Shown: in pieces, positions 47,069 to 59,800 of the stretch | Layout: each line of letters opens with the position of its first letter | Position numbering within the stretch: the stretch's first letter is position 1 | Position numbers and translations under genes: made by a program | The notes under the pieces: model-generated | What the model was told of the DNA's origin: nothing | What the model saw: the letters and a program-made list of their open reading frames with translations, nothing else | Databases searched by the model: none | Assembly (NCBI RefSeq): GCF_910592395.1 | Contig: NC_088321.1 | Coordinates: 10,170,001 to 10,234,000, forward strand | DNA from: Lineus longissimus | Taxonomy: Eukaryota > Nemertea > Pilidiophora > Heteronemertea > Lineidae | Reading direction: 5' to 3' | Length of the DNA: 64,000 nt

Positions 47069-47553
47069 CACTGCCAGCCCTATTTTCAAGTTATTCCCCC
47101 ATCTTGCCAGCATTTTTGCCATTTTTACCACTTTTTTGTAGCAGGAGCTGAGGGCCCTCTTTGGCCCTCGGCCACGTGCAGCTTTATTCCCACCTGCAGC
47201 AGGCTGCGCCCCTGCCCACCATCATCTGAGTCATTGTCACTACTACTTATATCATTACCCATAACTGACCGGTCATTATCACCATCAGAATCAGGCTGAT
47301 CATGCAAATTGGTCTATCTTCGCCAATTCACCTGACTCGAAATACCCACTTCTTGGGGACGAGATTGAGCCGAATGCTTCCGAGAACACTTCCAAAGACA
47401 TGGCGGGAGGTTTAAATCAACGTAGAGTCAATTGTTTGGTTTACTTTTGATGGGTAGATGGAAACACTGAGATAACGTTTTGAAACGTTATTGGCAATTT
47501 AGCGACCTGTTTTCAATAACGTTTTAAAACGTTATTGGCAGTGAAAGAGTTAA
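47069..47553 (-). mobile_element. Degraded piggyBac-like element
   Basis: The right end reads TTGGCAGTGAAAGAGTTAA, which inverted is TTAACTCTTTCACTGCCAA, a piggyBac-type end beginning at TTAA. A matching CACTGCCA lies at 47069. A 60-codon minus-strand frame (47125-47307) is Asp/Ser-rich (SDGDNDRSVMGNDISSSDND), like the acidic N-terminus of piggyBac transposases. The catalytic region is missing. It lies 150 bp upstream of the RALBP1 start exon. Confidence 0.45.
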
Positions 47554-47679
47554 AAGGCGTTGGCCATTTTCAGAAAATTTTGCAAAATAAAAAAAAAATA
47601 ACTGGGAGTGAATTTTGTAGTTTACACTACAGTAAATTCTGATGGTTATATGTATATTGGAATATTTGAATATTTTCAG

Positions 47680-47801
47680 CTCCTAGTTCTCCAGCTGCTC
47701 TGAAAAGATGTCACGCAGCTTGAGCTTCGAATCGCCGGATGTGGAGAAGGACTTTCCGGGGCTGTATGCCTCGGAACGACAGCCTCCGGATGCTACAATA
47801 G
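47680..47801 (+). CDS. RALBP1: RALBP1 exon with start codon (coding from 47708)
   Basis: An acceptor (ATATTTTCAG) ends at 47679, so an upstream non-coding exon probably exists. The ATG at 47708 opens MSRSLSFESPDVEKDFPGLY, and the exon leaves in phase 1 before GTATGC. The FPGLY motif fixes the frame. Confidence 0.85.
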
Positions 47802-50800
47802 GTATGCAGGATTATTTTTTGCTTCTCCCTGAGGGCTTAGTTCAAGAGTGCCAGGCTCATAATCTGGCTGTGTCCACCCTGACTGTTTCAAAAGTTGTGC
47901 CGACAACATGGCCGACACGTTTTAAAAAACCCTTTTTATGCATGGAAAGTCAATGAAACTGTGAAAGTATGACCTGTCGTCGTCATCAGTCGGTCGTCTA
48001 TATCCTGATTAAAAAGACAGTGGCACGTTTCTTAACCGATAGGGCTATGAATTTGAAACTTTTAACAAACAGCCAGTGCCAGAAGTAAGTGTCGTTTTTG
48101 AGCTGTATGGTTTGAGTAGGAACCGACACGGATCTGAGAACCATATCGTACTGTGCGTGTACCCTGCAATGAATTTTTGTGATACGGTCCAAGGGAAACC
48201 AGCACACGAGTCACGACCTGCAAAAAGTCATAGTACTGTCTGTGAAATACATAGTATGTAAGTTGCATGTATGTATGTCACCCTTGTGGCTGGAATCGAC
48301 TGCGCTTGCGTTTGCGTTTACGTACGTCATCCACTGGGAAGAGGTTAATAGAGAGGTGTCCGCTAAGGGAGGTAATATCTCAAGTTTATAAATGTCTGTC
48401 AGTCAGGCCTAAAAATTCCTCGAGGCACTCCCGGCAAATGCCGCCGAATAGCTGATTATTACCGTCGATCGCATTGACCAACTGCAGCAACGTTTTGCCG
48501 TAGACTGAGCTGTAAACCAGGCAATGAGGCATGAGAATTTTCCGATAAAAATCGAAAAGAAAAATAAACAAAGAAGACTTTTCAACCCCTGAAAAGTTGG
48601 GTCATGTGCTTTGTGCAAATCTGCAATAAAAAATATTTGTATGGGGTCTCACTTTAGTTCGTGTTCAGCCCGATGCCTATCCCACCTTGCCACCCTGCAC
48701 CAACTGCACGCTGCAAACCAGGGTAGCTCCTGAAACAGCTTCAGGCTATAGTGAAATACATTGTATCGATCTCGTTCCTAATGCTTTTGAAGTACGGCAC
48801 ACCAGTTGTCTACTATTGCGTATCAGTAGCGGGAACAAGGTTCTTTTCAGTGGGAGGCAAATAGAATGTCCAGTGTCGGGTGGTCGTTCTAGTTTACTGA
48901 ATTTGCGGCAGATTTGCCTTGGGCAAGGGAGAAATTGCTGTGGAGAGGCCTCTACGTCCACACCACTTTTTGGCTTACCATAGGGGTGTCTATACAAGTT
49001 TATTTACATTTATTAGTGGCTTGTTTTTTTTCGATGATATTTGTATGTTAGGTACTCCAAGCAACAATACATCACAAGTCATACCGACTTTGGTTTGACC
49101 TATATACTACATGTAGCATGTTTCTCAACCACGATGAATTCCTGACCACCAAGTATCTATACGGTGAGCACAATGGCCCTGACCGTTTCATTTCCAGAAG
49201 TGCCGTGGATCTTGTTTTTTGAGGCCTGTCATACTTAATTTGGTTCGGGGTGGGTCAGCTGAGCAATGCTATCAATGAAATCATTAAAATGAGGCATCGA
49301 CCGATTTTAAAGGCTTCACTAATTTAGAGATACAGATAGTGCTAGCACACAGACACACAGCTAATCAACACATGATTGTAAGCAAACATTATCATGCCTT
49401 GGTTACTCACAGTACTCCGTCACTGGAACCATGCATGAACTAGGAAATGGAAAGATTAAAACATTGATATTTTCACCAAAGTACCAGACAAAACCGTCAA
49501 GAGCAACATTAAATAGTCAACTGTAAGGGGATAAAAGGAATGAAAACATTGTGAAAACAGAAACCTACCCAAACTGACAGCTAATTTTTCGAACGCTATT
49601 AATTAGAAAAGTGCCCAGATGTTACGAAAATTAGACATGTGCCACCCCTCGGCCAAGCTGGAACTACAAAATGAATTCAAGATTCTTGATTCCGCACAAG
49701 ATGTCAAATTATTTTCATCAAAACAGAGGTAAAATATCAAATCTAGAAGATTTCAGAAGGGATAATTAGGTGGTTTTTCGCTCAGCGTAGGGGAGTCTAT
49801 ACAACACTGCAGTGTCCGTCGTTTGTCGTCGTTGTCGTCGTATCCCGTTTCAAAAACAGTGGCACGTTTCCTAACTGCTGGGGCTATGAACTTGTAACTT
49901 TGTACACAGGTCCCCCCAGGTCAGGTGACCTCTGACAATGAATTTCGGTCCGATCTAATTCTTGACTTGGCCACCAGGGGCAAGAAGTGGAAACCTAAAA
50001 AGTGTGATGTCTCTCTTATGAGTGACTCGTTTTCGATAAAATTTTTATGGTAGGTTCTCCTAGTCAGGATACATCACATATCTTACGGGTTTTTGTTTTG
50101 ACCTAATTTTCAAGGTCACAGAGGTCAAATGGCATAAATTGTCCGTTTGAGTGTTACTATGGCACGTTCCTTAACCGATAAAGCTATGAACTTGTAATTT
50201 GATACACATGACTCCCTACATCATATAACCTCTGACATCGAATTTTGTCTGATCTGATTCTCGACTTGGCCACCAGGGGGGCCAAAACTAAAAAAGATAA
50301 AAAGTGCAATATCTTGCTTAATAGTAACTTGTTTTCAATCAAATTTTTATCACATATCCTACGGGTTTTTGATTTGACCTAATTTTCAAGGTCACCGAGG
50401 TCAAATGGTGTGAATTGGCCATTTGTGTGTAACTATGGCACGTTTCTTAACCACTAAAGCTATGAACTTTGAACTTGGTACATATGACCCCCTAGGTCAG
50501 ATGACCTGTGACACTGATTTTCGGTCAGGTCTGATTTTAAACTTGGCCACCAGGGGGCCAGAAGTTGAAATCTAAAAAGTGTGATATCTCTCTTATGAGT
50601 GACTCGTTTTCTATAAGATTTTTATGGTAGGTTCTCCTAGCAAGGATGACATATCATACGGGTTTTTGATTGAACCTAATTTTCAAGGTCACATATTAAG
50701 TCAAATGACATAAATTGGCCGTTTGATTGTAGGGCACGTATCTTAACCGCGAAAGCTGTGAACTTGAAATTTGGTACACATGACTCCCTATGTTATTTAC

Positions 50801-53800
50801 CTCCTATCTGATTCTCGACTTGGCCACCAGGAGGCCAAAACTAAAATATGTAAAAAGTGCAATATCTCGCTTATTAGTGACTTGTTTTCGATGATATTTT
50901 GATGGTAGGTACTCAAAGCAACGATACATCACATGTCACTTTGTAGCGTATTCCTTAACCTGGATAAATTCCTAACCCATAATCTAAGAAGAACTTTCAG
51001 TAACTTTTTAATCTTTCTCAAACAAACTTGTTAACTGATTGTATTTTAGGTGAAGAGCCAGAGCGACCCAAGAAGCGGGAAGGGGGCCTCCTATCAAAGA
51101 AAAAGGAGAAGAAAAAGGACAAAGATAGAGGTTACAGCATGTTCGAGGCTGAAGAATCTGAGGAAGAACAGCTCATTCTGGTGGGAGATGACGTGAAGTA
51201 AGCAGTTGTTTCATCCCCTTTTCATCCTCTTAAGGATGGCCCTTTTTGGCCATTTTGATGTTGCCCTAGGGGCTGCTTTTTCTGCCTAGTGGTTTACGAC
51301 TTTAAAATTTCACTGATAGTGAACGTTTTAAATGTATTACAGGATTACAAGATCACTTTAACCTTCTTCTCATGGTGGTATGATATTTGTAAGTATGTCG
51401 TCGTCGTCGTCGTATTCTGTTTCAAAAACAGCGCCACGTTTCTTAACCGCTAGGTCTATGAACTTTTTATCACTTTATTCCAGCACATAGAAGCTTGAAA
51501 TAAAGTTGAAGTGTTACGTTTTTACTCGTTATCAATGTGGGCTAAGAAAATCATCCCTCTAGGTCCTCGCCTTGCACTTTGAAACTTTTGGTTGCCCCTA
51601 ATGTAAAGCCGATGGTTATTACTGCATGTCTGTCCCGCCTTGGTCTGGACCATATTCACTGGACTAGTTTGTCGCAACCAACCTACACTTCAAAGGAATT
51701 TATATAAAGGTCCGAACTGTTACTGGTTGTAGCCATGCATCTACTGGGCTGGTTTGTCTCAACCTGCACTTCAAAGGATTTGATGTTAAGGTCCTTAACT
51801 ATTTCCCCCTAGGTTGTGACCACGCATCGACTGGACTGGTTTTTCACAACCTGCACTTCGATGGAATTGATACAAAGGTCCAGACTACATTTACTACATG
51901 ATGTAGTAAGTTGTCCCAGGTTGTGACCATGCATCTAATAGACTGGTTTTTGGGCCCAAGCTGAACTTCATTCAGCTGAGTGCCAGGTCCATTGACCTCT
52001 TGTTGATTGGGCCTAATTACAAAGTCACATAGGTCAAATGGCGTAAATTGGCTGTTTGAGTGTAACTACGACAGGTTTCTTAACCGCTAAAGCTATGAAT
52101 TTGAAATTTGATACACATGACTCCTTACGTTATGTAACCTCGGACACCGAATTTTGATCTGAGGTAAAAGAGGTAAAAGGTGCAATATCTCACTTATCAA
52201 TGACTTGTTTTCGATGATATTTTATGGTAGGTACTCCAAGCAACGATATATCACATGTCATACCGACTTTGGTTTGACCTTTATACTATACATGTAGAAT
52301 GTTTTTCTTAACCAGGATAAATTCCTAACCACCAAATTTCTGTACGGTGAGCATGATTGCTCTTTGCCGTTTCGTTTTTTTATGATTCTTCACAAAATCC
52401 ATCAAAATAAGGCACTGGGGAAAATTTAACAGTTTACAGTAGCAGGCTTTGGGGCTGTTTCTAAAACTAATCTTGATTAGACTGGTTCATAAAGTTGGCA
52501 ATTTGTCTAGGTACTTCTAGCAAGGATACATCACAAGTTTTTGATATGACCTAATTTTCAAGGTCACAGGGGTCAAATGGTGAAAATTGGTCGTTTTACT
52601 ATAGCATGTTTTTTAACCACCAAAGCTATGAACTTGAAACTTAGTGCACAATACCCCTTGGTTAGATAACCTCTGGCATCAAATTTTGGTCTGATCTGAT
52701 TCTCGACTTGCCCACCAATGGGTCAAAACTGAAAATATTCGACATACAATATCTTGCTAATATCAGTAACATGTTGTTTTTAGCTGGAGTATTGAAGCTG
52801 AGGTAGTCTAATAGCTATTCGAGTGGTGTCTGTCCTTCCATCCATCCATCCATCCATCCATCCGTGGAGAAATTGGGCATTTTGTAACCGTAAGACCTAG
52901 GCACTTCAAATCTGGCCGTCGGGAAGAACAAATAAGGCACGAACAAATAAAAGTTGGTATTTCGATCGTCTTTGCTCGGTGTATTCATGCATAATTATCT
53001 CAATGTTATTCTCAGATGTATGCGCATGTGACCCTTCAACATGGTCAACACAGTCCCCATCCCCCTTAGAGGAACCACACTAAGTATGGTTACTCTAAGC
53101 ATCCCCTAAGGCTAAAGCCCCTTGCTGCACATGTTAGTAAAATGAATATTACCAATTTCATCCCCATCCACAGTTCCTACCTTTCCCCCTTTAAAAAAAC
53201 CTTTTCAAAACACCGGGAAAATCCAAGTCCGCAATGTGGACCGCCACCAACGTGCATTTGTTGACATTTGAACTGTGCACGTCCGTTTGTTTACAACTTC
53301 ATTTCCCGCGAAATCTCAAAGATCAACTGACCTTCTATCGCGGATTGGATATAACATTGACTTTGTAGCAGCGTTTTCACCAGGCAGGTTTTTCCGGGCG
53401 GCACCGCGCTGTTATAACACAGAGGGTCATACATCGCCCTGTTATAAAATACAGCGCCCCATTATTAAAATATCGCCTGCCCTCTGAAAAAAACCTCTAA
53501 TAACTCTCGTCAACACACACTGCTCAATTAAAACCTCAAAACTGCAGCCGCGAGTGATTGACAAGCGTAACCATAGCAATAATTTCTGTGGCGCGAGTCA
53601 ACCATTCTTCAGCACAGCGGTCGTGTGATTGGAGAGTAGAGACTAGAGTAATGATACTCATTGATAGCTGGCACCTGTTCGCTTGGTCATTGTGCAGTTG
53701 TGAATGCGTTGTTTGGGCGGGCTGCCTGGAAGGGGTTGGCGGGAGGTTTAATACTTTCGTATCTCGGGCGATGAAATATTGTAGTAAAGCTTGAAATTGG

Positions 53801-56800
53801 ATTCATCGTTCAGGATTATAGGCCTAAATCACAGTGCAGCCTAGAGAATCATGGGAGCTATCAATTCATTCACGATCATTCATAGACTGATGCATGCGTC
53901 ATTGACATCAGTCATCATCGGACGGGAACGTACACTCCTTTGCGCCTGCTTCCGCTTGCACCTGCTTCTGCTTATGAATTATGACAAGTAATGCGCATAA
54001 TATTTGATGAAAATAAATTTTCGCACACGAAAGCAGCCCTTTTCTCTTCGAGCCGAAATCCCTTCTCAGAGCATCTAGAGTTTCAAATTTTCTGGGTGAG
54101 GGCCCCTGGACCCGCCACCAGGCCACACCTGCGCGTATGACATGCATACAGCACGTACTGGCCTGCAGCCAGGCTTGCGCCCTGTTTAGATATAATCCTG
54201 GCTAGAACGCTGTGTAGTTATAGACTTGTGTAGCATCTAGGCTGAACACTGTGGGTGTGTCAAAGGTGAGTGAATTATTCTATTTTCGTGGTGTGAATAA
54301 AGCTCAGGCGAACAATATAATGATGATTTTTAGCAGAGTCTGTCAAAATTCATGCAGTATCCATCCCATATGATGATCTGAAAGTTCCGTGTCATTGCCA
54401 TCAGCTAGTCAGAAACTTTCATCACAATTGTTACGATTTTGTGTTCAAAACACCTATGAATTACCCAAAATCACCCAGACTCCACTCAAGATATACCTCC
54501 ACTGAAAATAATTTGCTGAAACCTCAGTAAACATGTCATGAGTGCTGAATTTGACCATTTTAAAGATCATTTTTCTCTCCCTTGATCAACCCTGGCCCTG
54601 TAGAAATGTACTGTATAGCACGTATAGATACAAGCGCAGTGTAAATGTACACACAAATGTATACAAACCTGCTAAATTATCATCAAAGGTATTGAATCTA
54701 TATTCTCAATCATATCAATTAATTTCCTTGATCATAAGCACCTTATTAGTCTCTGGCTTTGAGCTGGAGACTTTTATATGAGTAGGGATTCTTCTCCCCA
54801 GAAAATTATTCCGGCACACTCTCGTCACAGGTGGACGTGGCGTATGCACGTACATAATGGAATGCACTGCAAATGGTAGCTAGATTCAACCTTGTCCGCG
54901 AACTGAACATACAGTCTAGGTTCCAGTGTGATGTCCCGTATGAAAATACACAGAGGTATGCATGTGAAACGGCATATATAACAAACCTCCCGGAACTCGC
55001 CGCTTACAGCAATACCAATAAAGGAAATTATTTTGAAAGTGTTCTTTCCCTTGCTTCTGATTGTCTCGTATTGTAATATTTCTGCGCCTAGGATTGAAAT
55101 TCGATCAGCCCTTATTTTGATACCGCTATTTGATCAGTTGTTTCGCCACAAATCATAGCTGAAAATCATAGCCTAGTACCACTTGCCACCGTCAGATGGC
55201 AGGGTGTTGATACCCCGGGGAATTCCTTGATCAACATCGTTCCCGGTGGAAGATGCATTTGGAAATACACTGAGCAATACATGTAAAGAATTGAACGGCA
55301 CGAGGATACCGCGTGTGTTTCATACATGGCATTCAGTTCACATCGGTCATGTCATTCTTCTTCGCTATATTCCTAGTTTCATGCAAATTTCTCACATTTC
55401 TAATAATGGCACCACCCCCCCCCCCTCAAAGCCGGAGACTCCAGAGTCTGGCAAGACTCTACTGACAATTCTATTTAGTATCTGTGGGTCTAACTTGGTA
55501 AGCAAAATTTAAATGTTTTCTCATTATGTTTTACAGGGATGATTGTCAGCTGCATTGCATTTTCAATATTTTCGCTGACCACATCACAGTCACAGATAAC
55601 CGAGGACCGAGAGAGAGAGGAGCTTAGCAACACTTCTTCAACACTTACTTTTTCACTGTAATACTTAACTCAAATAGATTAAATAAATAAAACAATATGT
55701 GGCAGTTGATTTACAAAAAGGTTAAGTTTCAATCATACCCCTTGGACTTAGTCCTAACCTTGCATTTACTGGTTGGTTGTCCCTTGCTGATGTAAGGTGA
55801 AGACATTGCTCTTGCTGGTTGGCCTAGGCCAGACCATGTACACTGGACCAGTTAGTCACAACCTACACCTCAAAGGACTAGATGTAAAGGTCCTGACTGT
55901 TACTGGTTGTCCGAAGGTTGTGCCTTGTATCTACTGAGCTGGTTTGTCTCAACCTGCATTTCAAAGGAATTGATACAAAGTAAAGACTGCAATTACTGGT
56001 TGTCCTAGGTTGTGACCATGCATCTAATGGACTGGTTTGTCTCATGCTGAACTTCAAAGAATTTGATGTAAAGGTCCAGACTGCAGTTACTGGTTGTCTA
56101 CTGGATTGAGACAGTCCAAGGAATAATCCTAAAATATCCTAACCTTGTCTATCATTCCCTATTCACGTCTAAAAATTGTCAGTCTGTCAGTTCCCTGGAA
56201 ACGAATCTATGCCATCACCTGATGGTTCTAGTATTTTTGCACAGTTTGCTAGACCTAATTAAAACACATCCATATTTCCCAGGTTACAGTATACTTAAAT
56301 GTCCATCAGGAGTCTTCCTGTGTGTCATCCCCACCTCCATTCCAGTACCGAAGATGCGCCTACCCTCAAAGATGTGAAACCCCTGATGGATTTTACAGTA
56401 CCTTGGACCACACCCTTCCTAAATAACCCTTTCCAAACAGAAATATTGTTCTTTTCCATATCAATACAGATGGAACTTGCACACAAAAGCTACATGAACA
56501 ATGCCATCACATGTTGCTAGTTAGATATGCTAGCCTGCAGCGATGACCATTTTGTAAGCCTGATAGCTTGTTTTATTATACTCTTGTGACCTCTGACTTT
56601 CTAATACATTCTCATGTATTGAGATGCTCCCTATGAGTTTCACATCGATCTTAATATCAATACCATTAGTACCGACCAAGTACTTCAGGCATATAATTGA
56701 TGTACTCTGAAATATGCAGTCGTTTAAGCATGATTGACTGCAGGCCTAGGCAGCTTATTCACCAGAAGTCGATTATTCTCCCAACGTGAGATGAGCTATT

Positions 56801-59800
56801 GATATGGCCCACTTTCAATCGTTTGGGTAAGCTGCTTCATTTTTGCTGATTTTGATATTTTCCGCTGCCATTTCATAGGCTGAGCCACAGTTTGATTTAG
56901 ACCTAGACTTGTTATCTGAGTGACTTTTGGAATGAATCGCTGAAAGATTGCAAATTGTTAGTTCCTTTACTGTCAATCATTATGACTATGAGATCTGTAT
57001 AAATGTTGCAATACTAATTCATTAGTCGTGACCTCTGCAGCCAAACCATAGTTATGCAGCTCTTATCCTCATGAATAATTCTTGTCAGTGGATTCTTTCA
57101 GTAGGGAATTATGCGCTTTTCTTCTAGTTTGCCGATTTTACTCGAACTTTTTTTAGAATTTAGAAATTGATGCCACAGATGAAAAAAAGACAAAACTTAA
57201 GCCAGAAAAATTACTGACCAACCCCCCCCCCCCCCCCCCCAGGCAAAATACTTTTCGTCTTTTGGGGCATCAAATGAATTTTGAGATGGTCCCTTAAAGC
57301 AGATCTTGTTTTATGAATATAAGCGGATCTCCTTGAGATGAAAAATAAATTCTTCAACGATTCTGCAAGGCTGAATTGTGGGGCCATAAAGTGAACTCGC
57401 AAAATTGCATGGCTGGGCGCAAAAGGGTTAAACAACAAAAAATTGAGAAAAAAAATTTAGCATTTCTATTTTGGTGGATTATGAAATCTAAATGTTTTTC
57501 CGATAAAATAATTATTTTTGGTATTTTTTTGTGAATCTAGATTAATCGCTAAAAAATTAAACACCTGTGAAAACTTGGCAGTTTGCAGTAGCCAGTATTG
57601 AGTTGTTACTTCAGAGAAAATAGTGTCAGTGGTAAAAAATACCCTGAAAAATATGTTACTTCTCAGTCTATTAAAAAGTGTCCCTCAAACGAGCAATTTA
57701 TATTGCTGCGTTATGTGGTCATGATTAGTAGATTCGCAAGCTGAAGCTGGTTTCCTGTTACCAGGACATGTTGTCCTTGATATTGAGACCGAGCGGCGAC
57801 ATGGTGCGCAGTCGATGGATCCATGTGGACTCTTTGGAGAGTCTAATGTTTTTTGAGTTATCCGCATCTGGAGGGGCGTGGATGAATTCTAGGACGAAGA
57901 TGCGTACATCCTGCAGTCCATGGTGGTCGGTCTGATTGAAGTAATTGCCGATGATCTCAGCGTTGTTGTGCTTGGTGATGTTGTAGAAGTGTTTCTGGAA
58001 ACGACCAATGATAGTTTGTTTCGTTTCACCCACATACTGTATGTTGCATGTTTCACATTGGATACAATAAATGACATTATTGCTCTGACAACAGATGTTG
58101 TTCTTTGTGTTGTAAGACCGGCCTGTGGTGCGGCTGGTGATCCTACCTGTGGTGTCCAGCCGTGGGCAGTATCGACACCTGTTGGGTGAGAGACAGATTA
58201 GTTGGTTTGTCTCCGTAGTTGTACTTGTCCTGTTGTCAAGTTTTGCTCTGACTAAAAGGTCTCTCAGGTTTGGTGGGCGCCTGAAGCCTTCAGTGATGGG
58301 GGATTCGAACAGATGTAATGTCGTTCGGTGCCTGGCAAGAATGTCTTTGTTTTCACTGATGATTATGTACGGTTCAGTTTGGGCTGGGTTGTACGTGGTG
58401 ACAAAGAAGAAAGGTGGATTTGTCTCGTCCTTGGTCTGTGTATTTGGTTGTGCGCTGATGAGGGCTGAACTGTTTTGTGGTCATGATTGTATGCAACTAA
58501 TGTGGGTCTTTTGGGGTGGTCAGCACCGGTGCCTGCAGCAAGAATCTGTGATTGCAGTGACCTGCGGTCAATACCAAACCCATTGATAACAAGTTTTACC
58601 CATAGATGAGATATCTTTTTGTCGAACTTTAATACAAGCGCTTATAATTGCAGGTTGCAGCAACAAATATCGCTTCAAGCTCACCATGCTCAAGAAAGTT
58701 CTCAAATAGTTGTGTTCTCTCCTTTCAGGAGTCCATCTCGAGGGTTGAAAAAACACAGCAAGCCGAGTTTCAAGTTTGCAAAAAAAGATAAATTTATCAT
58801 CACAAAACGTGATAAGGATGAAAAGCGTGAAAAAGAAGGAAAGAAAGAAGAGAAGAAACGTGACGATGCGGCCAAGGATAAGAAGCGTCTGAAGAAAAAG
58901 ACGAAGCTTGGTCTGGGGCTTCCTTTAGAGGCCACTACCACTGGTAGGTTATCCCCCTGGGATGTAAAAAACCACTTAATTTCATGATATACTTGTATGT
59001 AAGTCTGAAACTTCTCTCAATTTCATGGAGTTAAATGGATTTTAAACGGTTTTCGCTTGGTACGCGGCCATCTTGGAAACCATTTTTAGCTCAGTTTTGT
59101 CACAGAATATTTATATAAACTGCCTTAGGAAGGAAATCTGAGCACCTCCACATTCAGCTGAGTGCCAGGGCCATGGGCCTCTTGTTTTGCTGAGCTTAAA
59201 TAGGGAGTAGGAAACGGCTGATCTTCAGTAGGTTTTTTACGACAGCTTCTATTCTGATTCTCTGTAGTTCTGTGAACGGGTAAGCTTTGTTTTAGCCAAA
59301 AAAAAATTTTTAAACCAAGGACTGTCCACCTGAAAAGAATTTTGAAATCAAAACGTTTAGACAGCTATTTTGTTTCTACATACCTGTTGCTGGGGATGAA
59401 GCACGTCGTCGCTGTTAACAATACCTCCTTTGAGTCTTTAAATATCTCGGTGTATTTGTGAAAAACTAATGTACGGTTGTTCTCAGACTACTTCTAGCCA
59501 CTGAATGTAATGGTTCATTCAATTTGACATCGCATTATTGGCAGCTGGGAGTAACACCTTTCCAACAACTTGATAGTTGCAATCATTCCTTTCGCTCTAA
59601 TCATAGTGTCGAACCACCTAGCTTCGTCTTCATTGATTGCAACACTTGAATTTGGAGAGGCTGTGATAAAAAAAGTATAATTTGCATGAAATATGAATTT
59701 TAGCTGTAAGCCAATGATTTGTCGCTATAAGTTGTGCATCTTCTATTTCAGTTGTTGATTGCAAGCCGATCTTCGGAGTTCCACTCCAGGTCGCCGTTGA

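Larger units (their letters stand above)
49786..50985 (-). repeat. Dispersed modular repeat, copy I (RALBP1 intron 1)
   Basis: Inverted near-full copy starting CGTAGGGGAGTCTATACAAC, then GTCGTC repeats and four modules. CTCF-like blocks: 49968-49980 (shortened), 50267-50281 (one mismatch), 50544-50558 (exact), 50821-50835 (one mismatch). DR3 block exact at 50110-50127 and one mismatch near 50390. Confidence 0.88.
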
